This document shows, one piece after another, positions 7,648 through 14,161 of a stretch of 16,995 bases of DNA. Under the pieces are notes generated by a model. That model searched no databases. It was not told where the DNA came from and was given only the letters and a program-made list of their open reading frames with translations. The stretch is taken from positions 1 through 16,995 of the forward strand of contig CAZYTX010000068.1 in the NCBI GenBank assembly GCA_964650485.1. The letters run 5' to 3'. The stretch comes from CAZYTX01 sp964650485. GTDB taxonomy: Bacteria > RBG-13-61-14 > DATKZS01. Both the position numbers and the translations under genes were made by a program. Each line of letters begins with the position of its first letter. Positions within the stretch are counted from its first letter, which is position 1.

Positions 7648-7663
7648 TTAAAGGGAGGAGATC

Positions 7664-8176
7664 ATGGAACTGGAAAAGTATCCGATTGGCGGAAAGGCGC
7701 TCACGGACAAGCAGGTGAAAGATGTGCTCACCATACTGCACGAGCCGGACCTCAGGTACAGGTGGGACGACGGCGTGGCCATCTCGCGCTACCTGGCCGA
7801 GCTCAAGCAAGGAAAGATCATAGCAAGGAAGTGCAACAAGTGCGGCCGCATAATGATTCCCCCCAGGATGTTCTGCGAGCTGTGCTGGGCGCCGACCGAC
7901 GAGTGGATGTATCTTAAAGACACGGGCAGGATCAACACATACTCCCTCTCCTACATCAACTGGGACGCGAGCTTCATAAAGAAGGGGCAGAAGCCTTACA
8001 TGCCCGCGGTCATCGAGATTGACGGGACCTCCGAGAACATGGGAATACTCCACCTGCTGGGCGAGGTGGAGCCGGAAAAGATAAAAATCGGCATGAAGGT
8101 GAAGGCGGTGTGGAAGAAGGCCTCCGAGCGGGAGGGGTCCATAACCGACATCCGCTATTTCAAGCCCACAAGATAA
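7664..8176 (+). CDS. DUF35 zinc-ribbon/OB-fold protein 1
   Basis: A 170-residue two-domain protein. An N-terminal helical lead (about 1-50) precedes a rubredoxin-like zinc ribbon with C57-x2-C60 and C71-x2-C74, then an OB-fold (about 80-170) including KPYMPAVIEIDG and LLGEVEPEKIKIGMKVKAVW. Proteins of this family bind thiolase-fold enzymes and channel or hold acyl-CoA (BbsA, the archaeal thiolase/HMG-CoA synthase DUF35 subunit, the DUF35 domain of ChsH2). Sixteen bases separate it from the thiolase stop, with GGGAGGAG as ribosome-binding site. It is predicted to be a subunit of a complex with one or both neighbouring thiolases. Which one it binds cannot be told from the sequence. Confidence 0.88.
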   Translation: MELEKYPIGGKALTDKQVKDVLTILHEPDLRYRWDDGVAISRYLAELKQGKIIARKCNKCGRIMIPPRMFCELCWAPTDEWMYLKDTGRINTYSLSYINWDASFIKKGQKPYMPAVIEIDGTSENMGILHLLGEVEPEKIKIGMKVKAVWKKASEREGSITDIRYFKPTR

Positions 8177-8194
8177 ATTAAAAGGAGCTTTGAA

Positions 8195-8671
8195 ATGAGT
8201 CTTACTGAAAAGATTCACAAGAACACCGAGCTCACCTCTTTCCCGGGATACATACCCACCTCGTACCTGTACACCTGCGGCATCGCCGGGGAGGAATTCT
8301 TCAGGAAACTGAAGGACAAGGGCAAGTTCACGGCCTCGAAGTGCAAGGCCTGCGGGGTCACCTACTTCCCGGCCCGCATATTCTGCGAGCAATGCATGGG
8401 GCATATCGAGGACACTTTCGAGGTCCCCCTGTCCGGTGAGGTGCACACCTTTACCTTGTGCTGGGAGAACATGGACGGGTCAAGGAAGGAAAAGCCGGAC
8501 CTCATAGCCGCGGTGAAGATAGACAACACCGACAACGTGATTGTGCATTTTCTTGGCGGGGTGAAGCCGGAGGACGTGCATATCGGCATGCGGGTGGAGG
8601 CGGTGCTGAAAGCCAAGAAGGACCGGGAGGGGTCCATATTCGACATCAGGCACTTCAAGCCGGCCAGATGA
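8195..8671 (+). CDS. DUF35 zinc-ribbon/OB-fold protein 2
   Basis: A 158-residue paralogue of the preceding protein with the same plan: helical lead, zinc ribbon C50-x2-C53 and C64-x2-C67, and OB-fold with LIAAVKIDNTDNVIVHFLGGVKPE-type strands. The two share the ending EGSI-x-DIR-x-FKP. AAAAGGAG upstream gives a strong ribosome-binding site with 7-base spacing. Two thiolases followed by two DUF35 genes suggests either two thiolase:DUF35 pairs or one heteromeric complex with all four. It closes the acyl-CoA operon; a REP-like repeat follows 23 bases after the stop. Confidence 0.88.
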   Translation: MSLTEKIHKNTELTSFPGYIPTSYLYTCGIAGEEFFRKLKDKGKFTASKCKACGVTYFPARIFCEQCMGHIEDTFEVPLSGEVHTFTLCWENMDGSRKEKPDLIAAVKIDNTDNVIVHFLGGVKPEDVHIGMRVEAVLKAKKDREGSIFDIRHFKPAR

Positions 8672-8693
8672 TCCCGGGAGGAATCTCCCACCT

Positions 8694-8747
8694 GCGGGAG
8701 CGAGCTCCGGCTCGCGATTATCGAGACCAGAAGATCTCTTCCACAAA
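8694..8747 (+). repeat. REP-like structured repeat, copy A
   Basis: A 54-base intergenic unit identical at 43 of 54 positions to 9633-9686. It contains two hairpins: GCGAGC-TCCG-GCTCGC, and a GAGACC/GATCTC stem with one mismatch. Several differences from copy B are paired substitutions that keep base pairs. It lies between the DUF35 gene and the promoter of the PilZ fusion gene. A further small stem, GGGAG-GAAT-CTCCC, precedes it at 8676-8689. Confidence 0.7.
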
Positions 8748-8752
8748 CCCCC

Positions 8753-8780
8753 TTGACTTTTATACAGGGTTTTATATAAT
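8753..8780 (+). promoter_or_regulatory. Strong sigma70-type promoter for the PilZ-SRPBCC gene
   Basis: TTGACT at 8753-8758 and a perfect TATAAT at 8775-8780 are separated by 16 bases. Transcription would start near 8787, giving a leader of about 60 bases before the ATG at 8847. This is among the best -35/-10 pairs in the window, so the fusion gene can be expressed apart from the operon upstream. Confidence 0.75.
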
Positions 8781-8846
8781 CTTGCCCGGACATACAGGGA
8801 TTCGCGGTCTATTTGGACGGGTTGAAGTTGCATCCGCAGGGAAATT

Positions 8847-9614
8847 ATGGAGAACAAGAGGAAACAAAAGCGTGTAGGAGCTTCCTACGAGGTGTTCTTA
8901 AACCACCAGGGCAGCACCTCCATGGGCAGGAGCAGGGACATATCCCCCACCGGCATGGGCCTTTACACCCCGGAAGAGCTTGCACCCGGTGACACGGTGG
9001 AGGTGAGCCTGGCGCCCTCCGCTGAGGTATACCTCAAGGTGCTGGGCCAGGTGCGCTACTGCATTGAAAACCCCGACCAGTCACTCAAGAATTTCAAGTG
9101 CCTGGCAGGCATCGAGTTCGAAAAGGAACACACGAACAACCTCCCCTTTGTCAGTTACGAGGGCGAGGTCCTGCATTTCAAGGGGGCTCATTCCATCTCC
9201 ATCAACTGTGATGCGGCCCGCTGCTATCGCATGCTCTACGACTTCGAGCGCTACCCTGAATGGGCCGACCTGATAGAATCCACCCGGGTGGTTGAAAAGC
9301 GACCCGACGGCAGGGCCAAGAAAGTCGAGTTCGTGTTCAACGCCTTCATAAAGAAGGTCCGCTACATTTTGGACTACACCTATTCTGACGACAGGCTGTG
9401 CCTTTCCTGGTCCAACGCCGGCGGGGATCTCCTGACCGTGTCCGGCAACTACTTCTTTATGCCCCTCTCCGACAAGACAACCTCGTCCACCTTCGAGCTC
9501 ACGGCCTCACTCGATTTCCCCGCTCCCACCAGGATAGTGAAATACTTCTCCACCCGGGCCATGCGCAAGACCATGAAGGAGTTCAAGAACTTCGTGGAGA
9601 AAAACGCCTCCTGA
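8847..9614 (+). CDS. PilZ domain fused to SRPBCC (START-like) lipid-binding domain
   Basis: A 255-residue cytosolic protein with two domains. Residues about 5-100 look like PilZ, the c-di-GMP receptor domain. Both binding motifs are present: R5-x3-R9 (RKQKR) and D31-x-S-x2-G36 (DISPTG). Residues about 113-252 look like an SRPBCC/polyketide cyclase-COQ10 barrel (SISINCDAARCYRMLYDF-type start, RYPEWADLIESTRVVEK, a long amphipathic C-terminal helix), a fold that holds lipids or other hydrophobic ligands. The combination suggests a second messenger controlling binding or delivery of a hydrophobic ligand; that link is inference. The ATG has AGGGA a few bases upstream and its own promoter. It sits alone between two copies of a structured repeat. 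The PilZ call is stronger than the SRPBCC ligand. Confidence 0.82.
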   Translation: MENKRKQKRVGASYEVFLNHQGSTSMGRSRDISPTGMGLYTPEELAPGDTVEVSLAPSAEVYLKVLGQVRYCIENPDQSLKNFKCLAGIEFEKEHTNNLPFVSYEGEVLHFKGAHSISINCDAARCYRMLYDFERYPEWADLIESTRVVEKRPDGRAKKVEFVFNAFIKKVRYILDYTYSDDRLCLSWSNAGGDLLTVSGNYFFMPLSDKTTSSTFELTASLDFPAPTRIVKYFSTRAMRKTMKEFKNFVEKNAS

Positions 9615-9615
9615 A

Positions 9616-9704
9616 GTGGGAGCGAGCTTCTGGTGGGAGCGGGCTTCTGCCCGCGATCATCGAGGTCAGGAGACCTCTCCCACAAATCGAGGCCGGAAGG
9701 CCTC
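9616..9704 (+). repeat. REP-like structured repeat, copy B with partial duplications
   Basis: The core at 9633-9686 folds as a three-way junction: outer stem GTGGGA/TCCCAC, hairpin GCGGGC-TTCT-GCCCGC and hairpin GAGGTC-AGGA-GACCTC, all perfect. The left 17 bases are duplicated just upstream at 9616-9632 with one change. The right hairpin is repeated just downstream as GAGGCC-GGAA-GGCCTC at 9689-9704, again with compensating changes. It occupies the gap between the convergent PilZ-fusion and amidase genes. The start resembles the well-known Pseudomonas REP consensus (GTGGGAGCGGGCTTG), but no REP transposase is in the window. Confidence 0.75.
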
Positions 9705-9735
9705 TCCAACCCTGAAAAAATCTCCCCCTATTAGA

Positions 9736-11625
9736 TCAGTCCGCCATGGAGAGCCGTTCGTAGGAGTCAAGGTAGCTAATGATCCCGTCCGCAATCCCTT
9801 CGGCCGCGGTTCGCTGATATGAGAGCGAGCTCAGCCTGCGCTCCTCCGTCCTGTTGCTTATAAAGGACACCTCGGCCAGAACGCAGGGCATGGTGGCGCC
9901 GGTCAGCACCCAGAAGGGGGCCTTTTTCACCCCCTTGTCCGGCACGTCCGCCCACCGGGCGTGCAGTGAGCTTACCACGTGTTTTTGCACCGACCGTGCC
10001 AGGGGCACCGAGTCCTCCACCTTGCTTGCGGTGATCAGGTCCGCGAGTATGAGGTTTGTGGTGTCCATTGAGTCCATGAGCTCGGACTCGTCCACGAAGT
10101 TCTCCTTGGCTGCCAGCTTGAGCGCGGCCCGGTCAGTGGTGTTGTCAAGGAAGTAGGTCTCCACCCCCCTGGCAGCGGAGTTGGTGGAGGCGTTGCAGTG
10201 TATGGACACGAACAGGTCCGCGTTCAGGGTGTTGGCCAGGGCGGTGCGGTCAACCAGCCCCAGAAAGGCGTCATCCTTCCTGGTAAGCACCACCTGCACG
10301 TCATCGCGCTTTTTTTCCAGCCTGGCCTTGGTCAGCTCAGCCAAGGCCAGGGTAATATCCTTTTCCCTGGCGCCGCTTGGGCCCACCGCGCCCGGGTCCC
10401 TGCCGCCGTGGCCGGCGTCCAGCACCACTATGAACTTGTTCGCCGGAGGGACGCGCCGGAGCGGTCCCGGGCCATCGCTTGGCTTTTGCAACTGCTCTCG
10501 CGGGCCTTCGGCCACGGCAGGCCTGTTCTCGCGCGGCTCCCCGTAAACGTCTAGCACGTAGCGGAAGGGCTTGCCCGGCAGTGCGAATGCGTTGAAGTGA
10601 TCAAGCTTCTTTATGTCCAGGACCACCCTGGCCACGTCCTGCCGGTACTGCCCCGCCCTGGCCTTTTTGAGCAGCCCGTCACCTATGGGCAGGGAGTAGC
10701 ACCCGTACTCTTCCTCGTTCCCGTGCTCCTTGAACGAGTCCGACAACCTGGTCCGCTTGAAGTCCACGTACAGCCGCGGAGGGGTCCCCAGCTCCGGGTC
10801 CGGCCTCAAAAGGTGCGCGGGCGCATAAGGGACCTCTTTGTCAAGGTCCACCACCACCCGGGTATACTCGTCGCTCGACCAGTAGCGCACCCTTAGAAGG
10901 GTGGCCCGGACCGACCCGTCCTTATCCGCGCGCGCTCTTGTATCATCCCGCTGTTCTTCTTCGTCCCGGCCAAGGCCGAAGGTGCTCTTTACTATGTCCG
11001 CCTCGGGAATGCGGTCCATGGAAGCAGCCGGGGCTTGCGCTTCTTCACTCCTCGCAGGTTCCGCGCTTTCAGCCGGGCAGGCTGTTTTATCTCCTTCTCC
11101 TTGCAGGGGGGCTTTGCCCTCGGGGAGCTCATCCAGCTTCTCCCGGGCCTTCTTTACCATGTCCCCGCCCCGCATCCCGGTGGTGAGAAGGAAGGCCTGC
11201 CTGGCCTTGCCGGGGTTTCCGAGCAACAGGTGCACTTCACCGGAGTAGTAGGCCGCATCGTCCGCCAGGGTGCTCTCGGGGTACCCTTCAACCAGCCCGT
11301 TGAAGGCTCTCAGGGCGCTCTCAAGGTCCTTTTTTGACCCGCCGGACCTGTATGCCCGGACACCGAGCACCCCGGCCATGTAGAGTGCGTCATCAGCCTT
11401 GTGGCAGGAAGGGTAGTCGGAGGCCACAGAGGAGAACTCGCGCATGAGGGAGCGGCAGTTCTCCGCGGGGAAGGCCCCGGTCTTCTCCATCCGGTTATAC
11501 CGGGCCGCCAGCCGCTTGTACCCTGCAATGCAATCGAACGCATCCGCATTTCCAGGCAGGAAAAAATACAGCGACAGGACCAGCAAGGGGACACTATGGA
11601 CAGGGAACCCCGGCAACAGCTTCAT
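9736..11625 (-). CDS. Exported N-acetylmuramoyl-L-alanine amidase (AMIN + Amidase_3)
   Basis: A 629-residue periplasmic peptidoglycan hydrolase that cuts the bond between MurNAc and the L-Ala of the stem peptide, as in cell separation. Seen: a hydrophobic signal peptide (about 1-29, cut near GNADA-FD), a helical TPR-like region (about 33-165), an acidic, Ala-rich linker, an AMIN domain that targets peptidoglycan or the division site (about 240-360), and a C-terminal Amidase_3 domain (about 398-621). Zinc and catalytic residues are all present: H406 (DAGHGG), E421 (REKD), H476 (SIHCNA) and E585 (LAEVSF). The frame is open to 11694, but the ATG at 11625 begins the signal peptide and has GGAGG 12 bases upstream. 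It is transcribed away from the GMC pair. The N-terminal TPR-like part makes it longer than AmiC (about 420). Confidence 0.9.
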   Translation of the reverse strand: MKLLPGFPVHSVPLLVLSLYFFLPGNADAFDCIAGYKRLAARYNRMEKTGAFPAENCRSLMREFSSVASDYPSCHKADDALYMAGVLGVRAYRSGGSKKDLESALRAFNGLVEGYPESTLADDAAYYSGEVHLLLGNPGKARQAFLLTTGMRGGDMVKKAREKLDELPEGKAPLQGEGDKTACPAESAEPARSEEAQAPAASMDRIPEADIVKSTFGLGRDEEEQRDDTRARADKDGSVRATLLRVRYWSSDEYTRVVVDLDKEVPYAPAHLLRPDPELGTPPRLYVDFKRTRLSDSFKEHGNEEEYGCYSLPIGDGLLKKARAGQYRQDVARVVLDIKKLDHFNAFALPGKPFRYVLDVYGEPRENRPAVAEGPREQLQKPSDGPGPLRRVPPANKFIVVLDAGHGGRDPGAVGPSGAREKDITLALAELTKARLEKKRDDVQVVLTRKDDAFLGLVDRTALANTLNADLFVSIHCNASTNSAARGVETYFLDNTTDRAALKLAAKENFVDESELMDSMDTTNLILADLITASKVEDSVPLARSVQKHVVSSLHARWADVPDKGVKKAPFWVLTGATMPCVLAEVSFISNRTEERRLSSLSYQRTAAEGIADGIISYLDSYERLSMAD

Positions 11626-11750
11626 CTCAACAATTCGCCTCCGCATTACGAGCCTTTCAGCAAGCGCATCAACTCCCGCGTCCGCCCGTTCCATTTATTA
11701 TAAACCATAAGCATATTCAATATCAAGGCCCGTCATGAAAATTTCCGGGT

Positions 11751-11779
11751 TTGAGAAACAGGGCGGCGTATGCTATAAG
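11751..11779 (+). promoter_or_regulatory. Sigma70-type promoter for the GMC oxidoreductase operon
   Basis: TTGAGA at 11751-11756 and TATAAG at 11774-11779 are separated by 17 bases, in the 178-base divergent gap between the amidase and the small-subunit gene. The predicted start is near 11786, only about 18 bases before the ATG at 11804, and GGAGG lies at 11791-11795. No clear promoter for the amidase is seen on the other strand. Confidence 0.6.
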
Positions 11780-11803
11780 TAAAACCGCACGGAGGCAAGA
11801 AAA

Positions 11804-12229
11804 ATGGCGGGTAATAAGAACGTGAGGGTGTCCGCGGCGAGCAGGCGTATTCTCGATTCCCTGGCCGAGACCATCATCCCCTCTGAGGGGCCGGACAGGC
11901 CGGGTGCACTGGATGTTGACGCCACCGGGAACCTCTTGGAGTGGCTGTCGAGCTTCCGGGGCGCGAAGACCGGGTTCGTGCTTGCCTGCTGGCTGTGGGA
12001 GCTGAGCCCGCTCATGTCGGGCAGGCTGGCGCGCTTCTCCAGGATGGACCTTGCTGACCGCACCAGGCTCCTTACCACCTGGGAGAGCTCGCGTCTCTTC
12101 ACCCGCAGGTGGTCGCTGTTCCTCTTGAAGTCCATATTCATGGCCGCGTTTTACAACGACGAGAAGGTGTGGCCCTGCATCGGGTACGAGCCCGGCTGCC
12201 TTGCCGAGCCGCCGAACCCGGTGGACTGA
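11804..12229 (+). CDS. Small subunit of a GMC dehydrogenase (gluconate 2-dehydrogenase subunit 3-like)
   Basis: A 141-residue protein whose opening (SAASRRILDSLAETIIPSEG, residues 10-29) matches the start of gluconate 2-dehydrogenase subunit 3-like proteins. These often accompany, or are fused to, GMC-family FAD dehydrogenases and help in assembly, electron transfer or export. The rest is helical, with a tail rich in Pro and Gly (YEPGCLAEPPNPVD). No twin-arginine or Sec signal peptide is visible, so the pair probably acts in the cytoplasm or at its membrane face. GGAGG eight bases upstream supports the start. The GMC gene follows 27 bases after the stop. The family call rests on the first 30 residues and the neighbour. 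Confidence 0.7.
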   Translation: MAGNKNVRVSAASRRILDSLAETIIPSEGPDRPGALDVDATGNLLEWLSSFRGAKTGFVLACWLWELSPLMSGRLARFSRMDLADRTRLLTTWESSRLFTRRWSLFLLKSIFMAAFYNDEKVWPCIGYEPGCLAEPPNPVD

Positions 12230-12256
12230 GTTCTCTTTATACTACGAGGTATATAA

Positions 12257-13768
12257 ATGATACACGAGGGCGAAGAGTTTGACAGGAAGGTGAGCATCTC
12301 CGCGGAGGTGGTGGTGGTGGGCTCGGGCGCGGGCGGGCCGGTGGTTGCCAAGGAGCTGCAGGAGAAGGGCCACCAGGTGGCGCTCCTGGAGGAGGGCGGC
12401 AACTTTCAGACCAGTGACTTCGGCAAGGACATGCTCGAGACCTTCCAGGTGCTCTACCGTGACAACGGGGCCACCGTGGCCCTGGGGGTCCCTCCGGTGC
12501 CGTTCCCCCTTGGCAGGTGCCTGGGAGGCTCCACGGCCATCAACTCGGGCACCTGCTTCCGCACGCCCGACTCCATCCTCAAGAAGTGGCAGCGGGAGTG
12601 GAACCTGCCCGACATCGAGCCCGGGTTCATGCGCCCCTTTTTCGAGCGGATCGAGGGGATTTACTCGGTGAACCCGGTGCACTCTGGCAACATGGGAAAA
12701 AACGGCGAGATATTCCTGCGCGGTGCAGAGGGGCTCGGCTACTCGTGCGGCCCGCTCAGGCGCAACCAGGACGAGAACTGCACCGGGTGCGGGGTGTGCA
12801 CGCTGGGGTGTCCCACCGACGGCAAGAGGCACACCGGTCTCAACTACATACCCATGGCATCGGAAATGGGCTGCGAGGTGTACTGCGACTTCCGGGCGGA
12901 GAAGATCATCTTGAACAACGGGGCTGCCGCGGGGGTCAGGGGCTCGGTGCTGGGCCGCGGCACTAAGCGGCGCAAGACCACGTTCGAGGTCAAGGCCAAG
13001 GCGGTGGTCCTGGCCGCGGGCGCGGTTGGGACCCCCCTTTTGCTCATGAAGAACCGGCTGGCAAACTCCAGCGGCCAGCTCGGAAAGAACCTCCGGCTGC
13101 ACCCGGGCATCAGGGTGTACGCCCTCATGGACGAGGATGTAAAGGGGTGGCTGGGCGTGCCCCAGGGCGTTTATGTTGACGAGTTCTTTGACGAGGGCAT
13201 CATGCTGGAGGGGATCTTTGTGGGGCCGCTCTTGAGCGCGCCGGCCCTGCCCTACTTCGGGACCAGGGCCAAGGAGCTCATGTGGAGCTACCCGAAGATT
13301 GCGGCCTTCGGCGCCATGGTGCACGACGAGACCAGGGGCCGCGTCCGGCCGGGGCCCTTTGGATTGCCTTTCATCACCTATAACCTCGAGAAGGAGGACT
13401 TCAAGAAGGCGCGAAAAGCCATTGCCTACACCGCGGAGATATTCTTTGCCGCGGGCGCAAAGAGGGTGTTCCCTGCCCTGCCCCGGCTGCCGGAGATACG
13501 GACCAGGACCCTCATATCCGAGATACTCACCGGGCCGTTCAAGCCCTCGGACCTGGAGCTGATGGCCTTCCACCCCATGGGCACGTGCCGCATGGGAACC
13601 AGCCCGGAGAAGTCGGTCACAGGGCCTTATGGCGAGTGCTTTGACGCTGACAACCTGTTCGTGGCCGATGCCAGCCTGTTCCCCTCATGCCTGGGAGTGA
13701 ACCCCATGGAGAGCATCATGGCGTTCGCAAACCGCACCGCGGACCACATGCACAGCGAAAAGCTGTAA
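12257..13768 (+). CDS. GMC-family FAD-dependent oxidoreductase with CxxCxxCxxxC motif
   Basis: A 503-residue flavoprotein likely oxidising an alcohol or sugar-type CH-OH group. Seen: FAD-binding VVVGSGAGGPVVAKEL at about 18-33 with the acidic end EEGG, GRCLGGSTAINSG near 86-98 (GMC signature 1 region), AVVLAAGAVGTPLLL near 249-263 (signature 2), and active-site HPMGTCRMG with H439 plus partner N482 in GVNPMESI. Between them, C175-x2-C178-x2-C181-x3-C185-P has the spacing of a 4Fe-4S site; related C-x2-C...GC-x-G-K motifs occur in the long-chain alcohol oxidase branch of GMC. GAGGT six bases upstream supports the start. It forms an operon with its small subunit and converges on the RiPP-like cassette. 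Substrate unknown; electrons probably go to a carrier rather than oxygen if the host is anaerobic (inference). Confidence 0.88.
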   Translation: MIHEGEEFDRKVSISAEVVVVGSGAGGPVVAKELQEKGHQVALLEEGGNFQTSDFGKDMLETFQVLYRDNGATVALGVPPVPFPLGRCLGGSTAINSGTCFRTPDSILKKWQREWNLPDIEPGFMRPFFERIEGIYSVNPVHSGNMGKNGEIFLRGAEGLGYSCGPLRRNQDENCTGCGVCTLGCPTDGKRHTGLNYIPMASEMGCEVYCDFRAEKIILNNGAAAGVRGSVLGRGTKRRKTTFEVKAKAVVLAAGAVGTPLLLMKNRLANSSGQLGKNLRLHPGIRVYALMDEDVKGWLGVPQGVYVDEFFDEGIMLEGIFVGPLLSAPALPYFGTRAKELMWSYPKIAAFGAMVHDETRGRVRPGPFGLPFITYNLEKEDFKKARKAIAYTAEIFFAAGAKRVFPALPRLPEIRTRTLISEILTGPFKPSDLELMAFHPMGTCRMGTSPEKSVTGPYGECFDADNLFVADASLFPSCLGVNPMESIMAFANRTADHMHSEKL

Positions 13769-13894
13769 ACAGGGGTGAGGGGTGAGTCTTGAGTTTTGAA
13801 GATGGGCCAGGTGGCAGAGTCCTTGCCAGGCGATTATACCAAACACCACATACTAAATACCAGATTCCCTTTGTGTCTTCGTGTTAAAAGAAAA

Positions 13895-13922
13895 AGCGGA
13901 GGCGATGGATATCGCCTCCGCT
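13895..13922 (-). terminator. Rho-independent terminator of the pqqD-lipoprotein-peptide operon
   Basis: A perfect 12-bp stem (AGCGGAGGCGAT / ATCGCCTCCGCT) with a 4-base loop. Read on the minus strand it is followed by TTTTCTTTT, a classical U-tract, 25 bases after the peptide stop. On the plus strand the following TGTGTTGTTT is weaker, so it may also stop read-through from the GMC operon. Confidence 0.85.
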
Positions 13923-13947
13923 TGTGTTGTTTGACCCTGTAGTTTCT

Positions 13948-14073
13948 TCAGGTTCCCGTTGCCGTTGCCCCTGTGCCGCCTGTGCCTCCTATTGCGGTTG
14001 CAAAGGTGATGTTCTTCAGGGGCTCGTTCTTCTTGATCACGGGCTTTACGTATTTCTTCTTCTCTTTTTTCAT
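13948..14073 (-). CDS. Putative RiPP precursor peptide, 41 residues
   Basis: A 41-residue peptide in two parts. The leader (about 1-26) is Lys-rich: MKKEKKKYVKPVIKKNEPLK, then NITFAT. It has Tyr8-x2-Pro11 and a distal LKxIT, resembling the YxxP...L...T leaders that PqqD-type recognition elements bind in lasso and related RiPP pathways. The tail (about 27-41) is AIGGTGGTGATATGT, made only of Gly, Thr and Ala plus one Ile. The start at 14073 has AAAGGAG eight bases upstream; the open frame to 14130 begins inside a hairpin and is rejected. It is last in an apparent operon with a PqqD-like gene and a lipoprotein, and is followed by a strong terminator. No Asp/Glu sits at tail positions 7-9, so a lasso ring is unlikely; no Cys or Ser either. 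Function and modification are unknown. Confidence 0.65.
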   Translation of the reverse strand: MKKEKKKYVKPVIKKNEPLKNITFATAIGGTGGTGATATGT

Positions 14074-14113
14074 TATGGTCACTCCTTTCAATTCTTTGAA
14101 AGCTGTATGTGGT

Positions 14114-14141
14114 GGCGGGGGAGGGTTCAAACTCCCCCGCC
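14114..14141 (-). promoter_or_regulatory. Intercistronic stem-loop between lipoprotein and peptide genes
   Basis: A perfect 10-bp, very GC-rich stem (GGCGGGGGAG / CTCCCCCGCC) with an 8-base loop lies between the lipoprotein stop (14162) and the peptide start (14073). No U-tract follows on the minus strand, so it is not a standard terminator. It may act in RNA processing or stability and let the peptide message accumulate to a different level (inference). Confidence 0.6.
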
Positions 14142-14161
14142 GACTTTTTGTCGAGCTCCCT

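Noticed and set aside
12242..13573. A 443-codon open frame on the minus strand opposite the GMC gene
   Set aside because: The plus-strand protein has all GMC motifs. The minus-strand product is His/Pro/Gly/Arg rich with no recognisable motif, a typical shadow of high third-position GC.
5322..13768. A steroid degradation cluster (Ltp2-like protein, DUF35, GMC oxidoreductase)
   Set aside because: Only one active-site feature is shared with Ltp2. No hydratase, ring-degrading enzyme or steroid dehydrogenase is present, and the GMC operon is separated by a divergent amidase gene.
13812..13828. Short hairpin TGGCA-GAGTCCT-TGCCA after the GMC gene as its terminator
   Set aside because: Only five base pairs and no T-tract; the 12-bp stem at 13895-13922 is a far better terminator.
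13948..14073. Lasso peptide precursor
   Set aside because: The leader is similar to lasso leaders, but the tail has no Asp or Glu to close a macrolactam, and no lasso cyclase or B2 protease is in the window.
13948..14130. Longer 60-residue version of the small peptide
   Set aside because: The extra 19 codons start inside the GC-rich hairpin (hence a run of five Pro). AAAGGAG is correctly spaced only for the ATG at 14073.
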